NCBI GenBank assembly: GCA_012730105.1
Contig: JAAYBJ010000139.1
Coordinates: forward strand, 1-47,972
Length of the DNA: 47,972 nt
Source: Candidatus Hydrogenedentota bacterium
Lineage (GTDB): Bacteria > Hydrogenedentota > Hydrogenedentia > Hydrogenedentales > CAITNO01
Reading direction: 5' to 3'
A program made the translations under genes and the position numbers. Positions within the stretch are counted from its first letter, which is position 1. The number at the start of each line of letters is the position of its first letter. The notes under the pieces were generated by a model that saw only the letters and a program-made list of their open reading frames with translations, made no database searches and was not told where the DNA came from. Shown piece by piece: positions 35,810 through 44,551 of the stretch.

Positions 35810-37909
35810 ATGACTGAATGGGAAAATGCAGAGACCCTTTTGCGCTGTGCCCTCGGCAACCCTGCAGCAACATTCCGAAAAGGTCAATGGGAAGCCATAG
35901 ACCATCTTGTAAACCATAACAGAAAAATTCTCGTGGTACAGCGGACAGGCTGGGGTAAAAGCTCCGTATACTTTATCGCCACACGCATTTTGCGCGACCG
36001 GGGCAAAGGTCCCACCTTGATTGTGTCTCCCCTGCTTGCGCTGATGCGCAATCAGATTCGGGCCGCGCAGGCCCTGTCTATCCGGGCGCTCACCATTAAC
36101 TCCACAAACCGAGACGAATGGCCCGCCCTGATCGCGGCGATTCAAAACAATGAGACCGATGCCATCTTGGTGTCTCCGGAGCGCCTCGCAAACGATGAAT
36201 TTGTACAACAGGTATTGCTGCCGGCTGCGGGGCATATTGGTTTGCTGGTAGTGGACGAAGTTCACTGCATTTCAGACTGGGGACATGACTTTCGCCCGGA
36301 CTACCGCAGACTGGCAAGCATACTCAGCTTCATGCCAGTCAACATGCCTTTGCTGGGAACTACGGCCACGGCGAATAATCGGGTGCTTGATGATATTAAA
36401 GAACAACTGGGTGACTTGGTGATCCAGCGCGGCACCCTGATGCGGGAAAGCCTGGCATTACAGACGATGCGACTTTCCGATCAGTCGGCCCGTCTGGCTT
36501 GGCTCGCAGAGCACATTCCTCAACTCCCGGGAACGGGCATCATTTATACCTTAACCAGACGTGACGCGGAGCAAGTGGCGGAATGGCTACAGCAGAACGG
36601 TATTGAGGCCCGCGCCTACCACAGCAGCATCGTTTCAGAAGAATATCCTTCCTCCCATGAATACAGGCTGCACCTGGAAGAACTGTTGCTTAACAATCAC
36701 ATCAAGGTCCTTGTCGCAACCACCGCCCTGGGCATGGGATATGACAAACCGGATCTGGGATTTGTCATCCATTACCAGGCGCCGGGATCCGTTGTAGCCT
36801 ATTACCAACAAGTAGGACGAGCGGGACGTTCCATCGAACATGCCTTCGGCATCATGATGACCGGTTCGGAAGATGAGGAGATTCACGAGTATTTCCGAAA
36901 CGCGGCGTTTCCCAACGTGGCTCATGTCACTGCAATCCTGGACGCTCTTGCGACAAGTGATGGCCTGGCTATACGCGAAATTGAGCCGCGGGTGAATTTG
37001 CATTACGGGCAGATAGAGAAGGCGCTCAGTTATCTATCGGTGGAAAACCCCGCGCCTGTTCTGAAAGACGGCAACCGCTGGGTCAGGACACCGGTCTCAT
37101 TCGCGCTGGACCAAACAAAAATACAAAGATTAACCGGTCAACGCGAAAAGGAATGGCGGCAAGTCCAACAGTATATTGACACCCGGGAATGTTTGATGAC
37201 GTATTTGGCGCGGGCCCTGGATGATGCGGAGTCCCGGCCATGCGGCAAGTGCGGCAACTGTCTTGGCAGGCCGGTTGTCAGTTATTCTTTTTGTAGCGAA
37301 ACCGCCGCCAGGGCCATCCTGTATCTCAAACAAGCCGATATCCCCCTCATCTGCAAAAGATCCGCAGGCAAGAATGCATTTCCCCTGTACAGATTCAGTG
37401 GAAACTTTCCGGTAGCCCTGCGCGCGGAAACAGGCCGGATCCTGTCGCGTTGGGGCGATGCCGGATGGGGACGGATGGTGGCGGAGGATAAGCGTTCAGG
37501 CCGTTTCAGAGAGGAACTGGTGGAAGCGACCGCGGATATGATTCAGTTGAGATGGAAACCGCTGCCGGCCCCGGTGTGGATAACATGCGTCCCTTCCCGT
37601 CTGCATCCAGGTCTTGTGCCGGACTTTTGCCAACGCCTGGCCTCGCGCTTGGGGTTGCCTTTTTTGCCTGTCATTGTCAAGATACGCGACAATGGTCCAC
37701 AGAAGATGCAGCAGAACCGGTTTTACCAATGCCGCAATCTGGATGGCGTCTTTGCCGTGGAAGAAGCCGTTCCGGAACACCCCGTACTCCTCGTGGATGA
37801 TATGGTCGATTCCACTTGGACCATGGCCGTAACGGCGGCGTTGCTGTTGCAGGCCGGCAGCGGACCGGTATGGCCCCTTGCCCTCGCGAAGACCACTTCT
37901 GGAGACTGA
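35810..37909 (+). CDS. RecQ-like helicase fused to phosphoribosyltransferase (PsyrT/RqlH-like)
   Basis: A 699-residue protein. Residues 1-350 are a superfamily 2 helicase core: Gln26 of motif 0, RTGWGKSS (45-52), DEVH (149-152), the RecQ loop WGHDFRP (157-163), TTATAN, and QVGRAGR (334-340). Cysteines in PCGKCGNCLG form the RecQ zinc site. The last 120 residues are a phosphoribosyltransferase with the PRPP motif VLLVDDMVDSTWT (Asp663, Asp664). This helicase-plus-phosphoribosyltransferase layout is that of PsyrT and of E. coli RqlH, whose activity is toxic unless its partner is present. GGAGGAG is 5 bases before the start. The next gene begins one base after the stop, exactly as expected for such a pair. 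Confidence 0.9.
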   Translation: MTEWENAETLLRCALGNPAATFRKGQWEAIDHLVNHNRKILVVQRTGWGKSSVYFIATRILRDRGKGPTLIVSPLLALMRNQIRAAQALSIRALTINSTNRDEWPALIAAIQNNETDAILVSPERLANDEFVQQVLLPAAGHIGLLVVDEVHCISDWGHDFRPDYRRLASILSFMPVNMPLLGTTATANNRVLDDIKEQLGDLVIQRGTLMRESLALQTMRLSDQSARLAWLAEHIPQLPGTGIIYTLTRRDAEQVAEWLQQNGIEARAYHSSIVSEEYPSSHEYRLHLEELLLNNHIKVLVATTALGMGYDKPDLGFVIHYQAPGSVVAYYQQVGRAGRSIEHAFGIMMTGSEDEEIHEYFRNAAFPNVAHVTAILDALATSDGLAIREIEPRVNLHYGQIEKALSYLSVENPAPVLKDGNRWVRTPVSFALDQTKIQRLTGQREKEWRQVQQYIDTRECLMTYLARALDDAESRPCGKCGNCLGRPVVSYSFCSETAARAILYLKQADIPLICKRSAGKNAFPLYRFSGNFPVALRAETGRILSRWGDAGWGRMVAEDKRSGRFREELVEATADMIQLRWKPLPAPVWITCVPSRLHPGLVPDFCQRLASRLGLPFLPVIVKIRDNGPQKMQQNRFYQCRNLDGVFAVEEAVPEHPVLLVDDMVDSTWTMAVTAALLLQAGSGPVWPLALAKTTSGD

Positions 37910-37910
37910 C

Positions 37911-39200
37911 ATGAGCCTAAGCCCGAGAACACAGGCAGTATTACTCCTTACCGCATGGCTTAATAAGCCTGCTGAGGGAGAGCCAAAGCCGCTTACACCG
38001 TCCGAATGGGGGCGTTTTGCCCAATGGATGAAAGAAAAAGATATCGTCCCTGAAAGCCTGGTTGAAACAAAAAATATTACACCGCTTCTTGCGGGTTTCA
38101 TCGATCCGAGTATTACATCCGACCGGCTTAGGCGCCTGCTGGAACGTTCCGCCGCAATGGGGCTCGCCCTGGAAAAATGGCAACGCGCCGGATTATGGGT
38201 TGTAACCCGGGCGGATGCCAATTACCCCGCCCGTTTGAAAGCACACCTTGGTATAAACGCCCCGCCCCTGTTATTTGGTTGTGGAAACCGCGTCCTCCTG
38301 GAACAGGGCGGTATAGCCGTAATAGGATCCCGCAATGTGGACGTTGAAGGCCTCGCTTTCACGACCGCTCTGGCCGGCGAAGTCGCGTTACAGGGAAAAT
38401 CCATCGTATCCGGAGGCGCCCGGGGGGTTGATGAGGCGGCCATGCTTGGCGCCCTGAAAAAAGACGGCACGGTAATAGGGGTACTGGCCGACAGCCTTTT
38501 GAGGGTAGCGACTTCTGAAAAATATCGAAGTGGTTTGATGAAAAAAAACCTTGTGCTTGTGTCCCCTTTTAATCCTGAAGCGGGCTTTGATGTGGGAAAT
38601 GCCATGGCCCGTAACAAGTATATTTATTGCCTGGCGGATGCCGCCGTGGTCATTGATGCCGGGAACAATAAAGGCGGCACGTGGGCTGGCGCCGTTGAAA
38701 ATCTCAAGCAGGGGTGGGCCCCATTATGGGTGAAAGAGCATAATGACGCCACTTCCGGCAACAGCGCACTTATAAAACAAGGCGGACGTCGCCTCCCGGA
38801 AGGCGCGTTTAAAATCTCTTCTCTGATAACACCCGTTGAAAAGCCCCCCGAAGAACCCTTGCTACCCGGATTGTTCGAAGAAAAAAAGGTCGTGCCAGTG
38901 TGTTCTAAACGAGACAAAATAAGCGCGGCCGCTTCCATTAATGAGATGTCCACTGCCTACCCGGAGACGCCACAGACAACATCCTATTGCAGCCTGTACA
39001 AGTGTTTTTTGACAGCCATGAAGCACGAAACCCAAAAAACGCCGCTAAACACCGAAGAGCTACAAAAGCGGCTTACGATCACCAAGACCCAGCTTAATCA
39101 CTGGTTAAAGCAGGCGGTATCGGAAGGCCATATCAAAACATCTGGCACCCCCCCGCGGTTTCAAATTTCTATGCCCGGAAAAGAGGTTCCAAAATCGTGA
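37911..39200 (+). CDS. DprA/Smf-like protein with winged helix (PsyrA/RqlI-like)
   Basis: A 429-residue protein. After a helical N-terminal region, a Rossmann-like DprA domain spans about 100-310. It includes YPARL (105-109), IGSRN (138-142), SGGARGVD (167-174), and ALADA-like DAAVVIDAGNNKGGTW, where DprA binds DNA or nucleotides. A linker rich in Glu and Lys follows, then a C-terminal winged helix of about 70 residues (TEELQKRLTITKTQLNHWLKQ in part). Genomic DprA serves transformation, but this copy follows the helicase-phosphoribosyltransferase by one base with GGAG 6 bases ahead, the arrangement of antitoxin PsyrA/RqlI. It probably restrains the helicase. The base composition looks AT-richer than the neighbourhood. 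Confidence 0.88.
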   Translation: MSLSPRTQAVLLLTAWLNKPAEGEPKPLTPSEWGRFAQWMKEKDIVPESLVETKNITPLLAGFIDPSITSDRLRRLLERSAAMGLALEKWQRAGLWVVTRADANYPARLKAHLGINAPPLLFGCGNRVLLEQGGIAVIGSRNVDVEGLAFTTALAGEVALQGKSIVSGGARGVDEAAMLGALKKDGTVIGVLADSLLRVATSEKYRSGLMKKNLVLVSPFNPEAGFDVGNAMARNKYIYCLADAAVVIDAGNNKGGTWAGAVENLKQGWAPLWVKEHNDATSGNSALIKQGGRRLPEGAFKISSLITPVEKPPEEPLLPGLFEEKKVVPVCSKRDKISAAASINEMSTAYPETPQTTSYCSLYKCFLTAMKHETQKTPLNTEELQKRLTITKTQLNHWLKQAVSEGHIKTSGTPPRFQISMPGKEVPKS

Positions 39201-39217
39201 GGCAAAACCGCTGAGCA

Positions 39218-40225
39218 TCAGTGTGCAGCGGAGCAGGATGCAATGGCGTCAATGGCCTGCAGTTCCTCCAAGGTAAAATCCATATTCTCCAGTGCGGCAA
39301 CGCATTCCTGAATCTGTTGCGGGGTACGGGCGCCGATGAGGGCGCTGGTGACGCGAGGATCGCGCAGGGTCCAGGCCAACGCCATCTGGGCAAGGCCCTG
39401 TCCCCGTTTCAACGCGAGTTCATGCAGGCGGCGCACCTGGTCCAGTTTGGACGCGGTAATTTGTTCAGGCTTGAGGAACCCGTCCGGGTCGGCCGCGCGC
39501 GAATCCCGGGGCATGGGGTTGGCGGGATCGAGATATTTCTCCGAAAGCAGCCCCTGCTCAAGCGGCGAGAATACAATGACGCCGGTTCCGTAAGCTGCCG
39601 TATGTTCCAGCAGGTCCGTTTCAATCCAGCGGTCCAGCATGTTGTACCGGGGCTGGTGAATCGTGAGGGGCGCCCAGCCGCGACGCCGGACCAGTTCCGA
39701 TGCCCGTACAAACAACGGGCCTCGGTAACTGCTCACTCCGGCATACAAGGCCTTGCCCTGGCGCACAATCAGGTCCAGGGCGCTGAGAGTTTCCTCCAGG
39801 GGCGTATCCGGGTCGGGCCGGTGGGAATAGAAGATGTCCACGTACTCCACGCCCATACGCCGCAGCGACTGGTCCAAACTGGCCACCAGGTATTTCTTGC
39901 TGCCCCATTCCCCGTAAGGCCCCGGCCACATGTAATACCCGGCCTTGGAGGAAATGATCAGTTCATCGCGGTGCGCTGAGAAATCTTCTTTTAAAATACG
40001 GCCGAAGCGTTCCTCCGCGCTGCCGGGTTCCGGCCCGTAGTTGTTTGCCAGGTCGAAATGGCAGATGCCCAGGTCAAAGGCCGTGCGCAGCATGGTCCTG
40101 CAATTTTCATGATCGGCACGGGTGCCGAAATTATGCCACAAGCCCAGGGAAATGGCCGGCAGTCGCAGGCCGCTCCGGCCGCAGCGGCGGTACTGCATCG
40201 TTGCGTATCGGTCAGGATTGAACAT
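39218..40225 (-). CDS. Aldo/keto reductase, YghZ-like (L-glyceraldehyde 3-phosphate reductase)
   Basis: A 335-residue NADPH-dependent aldo/keto reductase. The catalytic tetrad is visible as Asp58 and Tyr63 in FDLANNYG, Lys94 in ISSKAGY and His135 in FYSHRPD. PGPYGEWGSKKYL and SLDQSLRRMGVEYVDIFYSHR (given in part) match the YghZ/AKR14 branch, which detoxifies methylglyoxal and reduces L-glyceraldehyde 3-phosphate. The C-terminal SALIGARTPQQI binds the cofactor phosphate. The length is normal. AAAGGA is about 8 bases before ATG 40225. It is divergent from metY and convergent on the defence-like operon with a 17-base gap. Confidence 0.9.
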   Translation of the reverse strand: MFNPDRYATMQYRRCGRSGLRLPAISLGLWHNFGTRADHENCRTMLRTAFDLGICHFDLANNYGPEPGSAEERFGRILKEDFSAHRDELIISSKAGYYMWPGPYGEWGSKKYLVASLDQSLRRMGVEYVDIFYSHRPDPDTPLEETLSALDLIVRQGKALYAGVSSYRGPLFVRASELVRRRGWAPLTIHQPRYNMLDRWIETDLLEHTAAYGTGVIVFSPLEQGLLSEKYLDPANPMPRDSRAADPDGFLKPEQITASKLDQVRRLHELALKRGQGLAQMALAWTLRDPRVTSALIGARTPQQIQECVAALENMDFTLEELQAIDAIASCSAAH

Positions 40226-40256
40226 GGTATAGATCCTTTCTTTTCTTAGGAAGATA

Positions 40257-40269
40257 CAGTATCATACTG
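40257..40269. promoter_or_regulatory. Palindrome between aldo/keto reductase and metY
   Basis: CAGTAT and ATACTG form perfect 6-base arms around a single C, 32 bases before the reductase start. A second small palindrome CACAC-CCA-GTGTG lies at 40278-40290. Either could be an operator for the divergent pair. Confidence 0.35.
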
Positions 40270-40309
40270 GTCACATTCACACCCAGTGTGGATTATGGAG
40301 GGGGAGAAC

Positions 40310-41712
<1,403 letters not shown>

Positions 41713-41722
41713 AAGAGATTGA

Positions 41723-41750
41723 ACACGAAAGAGACGAAAGAACACGAAAA
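41723..41750 (+). repeat. ACACGAAAG-type repeat
   Basis: Three CGAAA cores at 9- to 10-base spacing lie just after the metY stop. The block resembles the CACGGAA repeat at 1480-1508 and faces an inverted CACGGAA block 110 bases on. Confidence 0.5.
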
Positions 41751-41863
41751 GGAAAACCAATAAAAGCGTAAGCACGGCTTGCGTACACCAAAACAAAGTT
41801 GTTCCTGATCGTGGTACTATAACAAGAAAGTATTAAAGAAAAGGCGGTTGCGTTATTTTCGTT

Positions 41864-41892
41864 TTTCCGTGTTATTCCGTGTATTCCTTGGT
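41864..41892 (-). repeat. Dispersed CACGGAA-type repeat, copy 2
   Basis: The reverse complement of this 29-base segment matches 1480-1508 at 27 positions. It lies in the 276-base metY-metX spacer. Confidence 0.7.
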
Positions 41893-41941
41893 CGACTCTT
41901 CGCGTTTGTGTCCTTCGACCGCATTGTGTTTCAATTTAGCG

Positions 41942-41969
41942 TTGTCAGGCATGCCATAACGTTTATCGT
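41942..41969 (+). promoter_or_regulatory. metX-metW promoter
   Basis: TTGTCA (41942-41947) and TATCGT (41964-41969) are 16 bases apart. The transcript would start about 13 bases before the ATG, giving a very short leader with only a weak AGG. Confidence 0.45.
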
Positions 41970-41988
41970 ATCCCCATAACAGGCCTCA

Positions 41989-43818
41989 ATGGAACCAACG
42001 TCTCACATACCACCAGATTCGGTGGGGATCGTAACTACGCACCAGGCGCTTCTAGAAGAAACCCACGACGGGTTTATTCTGGAAAGCGGCGCGAAGCTGG
42101 GCCCCATCACCGTCGCCTATGAGACCTACGGGCAACTCAACGAATCGCGGACCAACGCGGTGCTGGTGTGCCATGCCCTGTCGGGCGACGCGCACGCGGC
42201 GGGGCGTTATTCGGCGGAGGACGCCAAACCGGGGTGGTGGGACAGCATGATCGGGCCAGGCAAGGGTATCGACACGGAGAAATACTTCGTCATCTGCTCG
42301 AACTTCCTGGGCGGTTGCAAAGGCACCACCGGCCCCGCCAGCATCAACCCCGAAACAAACGCCCCCTACGGGCTGGACTTCCCCGTGATCACGGTCGGCG
42401 ACATGGTTCGTGTGCAAAATGCGCTGGTGCGGCAATTGGGCATCGAACAACTGCTGTGCGTGCTGGGCGGCTCCCTGGGTGGCATGCAGGCGCTGGAATG
42501 GGCGACGCGCTTTCCCGAGGCGCTGCGCTCCGTCATGCTCATCGCGACCAGCCACGCGACGGGTGCCCAGCAAATCGCCTTTGACGCCGTGGGGCGCAAT
42601 GCCATCCAGGCGGACACGGAATTCCAAAGCGGTGATTACGCGCCGGGCAAAGGCCCGCGCAGCGGACTCGCCATCGCGCGGATGCTCGCCCACATCACCT
42701 ACCTGTCCGACCAGTCCATGCGTCGCAAGTTCGGCCGCACCCTGCGCAACGGCGACCGCCTGGGCTACCATTTCGAGAGCGAGTTCAATGTGGAAACCTA
42801 CCTGGACCACCAGGGCGAGGGTTTCGTGAATCGCTTTGACGCCAACACCTATCTGTACGTCACCAAGGCCATGGATTATTTTGACATCGCCGCGGCTTTC
42901 CCCTCGCTCGATGCGGCGCTGGCGCGCGTCAAAGCCTCCGTGCTGGTCGTTTCCTTCACCTCGGACTGGCTGTTCCCGCCATACATGTCCCAGGAAATGG
43001 TATACGCCCTGGCCAGGAACCGGCGGCATGCCAGTTACTGCAATATTCGCTCTGATGCGGGCCATGACGCCTTTCTACTGGAAGTGAAAGACCTGTCCCG
43101 CCTGATCTCCGGCTTTCTCATCCATACGCTGCACCCGGAACGGAGCTGCGACAACTGTCCGCCCAAGCCCTGTGACGGGCAGGATACGGAAACTAAAAGC
43201 CCCGACGGTAACCGCACCCTGTCCCAGTCCCGGCGCGTTGATTACGACATGATTGTCGATCTCGTGGACGAGAATAGCCGCGTGCTCGACGTTGGTTGCG
43301 GCGAGGGCGAACTCCTGTGCCGCCTGCAGCGCCGTCGCAATGTAACCGGTCTCGGCATTGAAGTGGACCAGGAAAAAGTGATCCGCGCCATCGCCTGCGG
43401 CATCAACGTCATACACGCCAACATCGACAAAGGCCTGGCCGAACTGCCCGACGATTCCTTTGATTACGTCATCCTGAGTATGACCCTGCAGGTTCTCAAG
43501 AATCCCGCCTTGGCACTGAAAGAAATGCTGCGTGTCGGCAAAAAATGCATCGTGACTTTTCCCAACTTCGGCCATTGGCGCGTGCGCGCCGAACTGGCCT
43601 TCCTCGGGCGCGCGCCCGTCACCTCGCAGCTGCCTCACAGCTGGCACGAATCCCCCAACCGGCACGTCCTTACTGTCAGGGACTTCCGTGCTTTCTGCGC
43701 CCAGTTCCAGTTCGGCATCGAAAAGGAAATTTTCCTGCACGACAACGGCCAGACCCGGGTGCTGCCCAACCTCCGCGCGGAAGAAGCATTGTATGTGCTG
43801 AGAAAAAGTCCTGCCTGA
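41989..43818 (+). CDS. metX: Homoserine O-acetyltransferase MetX fused to MetW methyltransferase-like domain
   Basis: A 609-residue fusion. Residues of about 20-385 are MetX, an alpha/beta hydrolase acylating homoserine: nucleophile Ser162 in GGSLGGMQ, Asp326 in FTSDWLFPP and His359 in SDAGHDAF. A short linker with three cysteines (CDNCPPKPC, 387-395) follows. Residues of about 413-605 are MetW, a SAM-binding fold with VLDVGCGEGELL (432-443) and TLQVLKNPALALKEMLRVG. MetX and MetW are usually separate, adjacent genes, and MetW is thought to be needed for MetX function in several bacteria. Here one continuous frame encodes both, with no stop or frameshift. Together with metY upstream it makes homocysteine. 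Confidence 0.9.
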   Translation: MEPTSHIPPDSVGIVTTHQALLEETHDGFILESGAKLGPITVAYETYGQLNESRTNAVLVCHALSGDAHAAGRYSAEDAKPGWWDSMIGPGKGIDTEKYFVICSNFLGGCKGTTGPASINPETNAPYGLDFPVITVGDMVRVQNALVRQLGIEQLLCVLGGSLGGMQALEWATRFPEALRSVMLIATSHATGAQQIAFDAVGRNAIQADTEFQSGDYAPGKGPRSGLAIARMLAHITYLSDQSMRRKFGRTLRNGDRLGYHFESEFNVETYLDHQGEGFVNRFDANTYLYVTKAMDYFDIAAAFPSLDAALARVKASVLVVSFTSDWLFPPYMSQEMVYALARNRRHASYCNIRSDAGHDAFLLEVKDLSRLISGFLIHTLHPERSCDNCPPKPCDGQDTETKSPDGNRTLSQSRRVDYDMIVDLVDENSRVLDVGCGEGELLCRLQRRRNVTGLGIEVDQEKVIRAIACGINVIHANIDKGLAELPDDSFDYVILSMTLQVLKNPALALKEMLRVGKKCIVTFPNFGHWRVRAELAFLGRAPVTSQLPHSWHESPNRHVLTVRDFRAFCAQFQFGIEKEIFLHDNGQTRVLPNLRAEEALYVLRKSPA

Positions 43819-43916
43819 ACCTATCCGAAGACACAGGTGCTGATTTTTGATTTCCCAGATAAAAAACTGTCATGATGCCGTTTCTTGGGCTGAAACCATC
43901 AACCGGGCGGTTTTAT

Positions 43917-44144
43917 ATGAGCACATCACTTCCGGAGCAATGCCGCGGCTGCAGACATCTTTTTTATCGCTTCGGGAATGCCCTGTGCAACAAGCGCATG
44001 TTGCAAAAATGCATTCATGAGGGCGACACGCAGAAAGTGCTGATGGCGCCAGGGCTATGTTACCTGCTCAATCCCGATAATCAATGCGCCGAATACGCGC
44101 CTCCGCGTTTCCATCGGCTGAAGAAATGGTTCAAGAAAAAATGA
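43917..44144 (+). CDS. Small cysteine-rich protein
   Basis: A 75-residue basic protein of unknown function. Six cysteines are arranged as CRGC, then ALCNKRMLQKC, then GLC and QC, a spacing that could hold a metal ion or cluster. The tail (RLKKWFKKK) is strongly basic, suggesting nucleic acid or membrane contact. No signal peptide is seen. The start is uncertain: ATG 43917 has only a weak GGGCGG upstream, and tandem ATGs at 43872 and 43875 would add 15 residues without a ribosome binding site. It follows metX-metW by about 100 bases on the same strand. I do not recognise the family. Confidence 0.5.
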   Translation: MSTSLPEQCRGCRHLFYRFGNALCNKRMLQKCIHEGDTQKVLMAPGLCYLLNPDNQCAEYAPPRFHRLKKWFKKK

Positions 44145-44228
44145 ATCGCCCTCGGCATCATCGGCACGATAGAACAGACGCGTTTCAACTGGTTTTACGT
44201 TTCCTTGCCAATAAACCCAGGAAACGTC

Positions 44229-44298
44229 ATTCCGGCTTTTTCGCGCCCGATGTCTTATATCAAAGTGCGCTTCCCGACAGCGCGAAAAAGGCCGGAAT
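44229..44298. repeat. Long imperfect hairpin (ATTCCGGC...GCCGGAAT)
   Basis: The 18-base arm 44229-44246 pairs with 44280-44298 with a single bulged G, around a 33-base loop. The flanks CGTCATTCCGG and CCGGAATCCAG resemble a class of dispersed intergenic palindromes found in many bacteria. It may also stop transcription from the upstream genes. Confidence 0.7.
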
Positions 44299-44380
44299 CC
44301 AGATTCAAGCCACGTGAAGGAAGAGATTCTTTCCTGCCCGAAAAATGAGACATCTTTCGTTAGAAACGCATTACCAATCC

Positions 44381-44409
44381 TTGACTGTTCCTGTGAAATT
44401 CGTTACTAT
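44381..44409 (+). promoter_or_regulatory. Promoter of the GH78-type gene
   Basis: TTGACT (44381-44386) and TACTAT (44404-44409) are exactly 17 bases apart. Confidence 0.65.
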
Positions 44410-44551
44410 CACGTTCGTGTGCCGTTTTCGGCGGCCGCATGCTTTTGCATACAAGCCGTTTTGTTTCTTACGCCGGGCAATGGAGGACGCCTGCGTGCCT
44501 CATTGCCCCGGCGGGATATCCGGACAGGGCGTAAACACGGGGAGATGACTT

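Larger units (their letters stand above)
44145..44551. other. Intergenic region with hairpin and rhamnosidase promoter
   Basis: This 407-base spacer contains a long imperfect hairpin (44229-44298) and a good promoter (44381-44409). The leader from that promoter to the GH78 start is about 136 bases and has no recognised motif. The frames across it lack ribosome binding sites or family signatures. Confidence 0.6.

Noticed and set aside
37911-39200. DprA-like gene as a natural-transformation dprA
   Set aside because: It directly follows the helicase-phosphoribosyltransferase with a one-base gap and has an added winged helix, which matches the defence pair; no competence genes are nearby.
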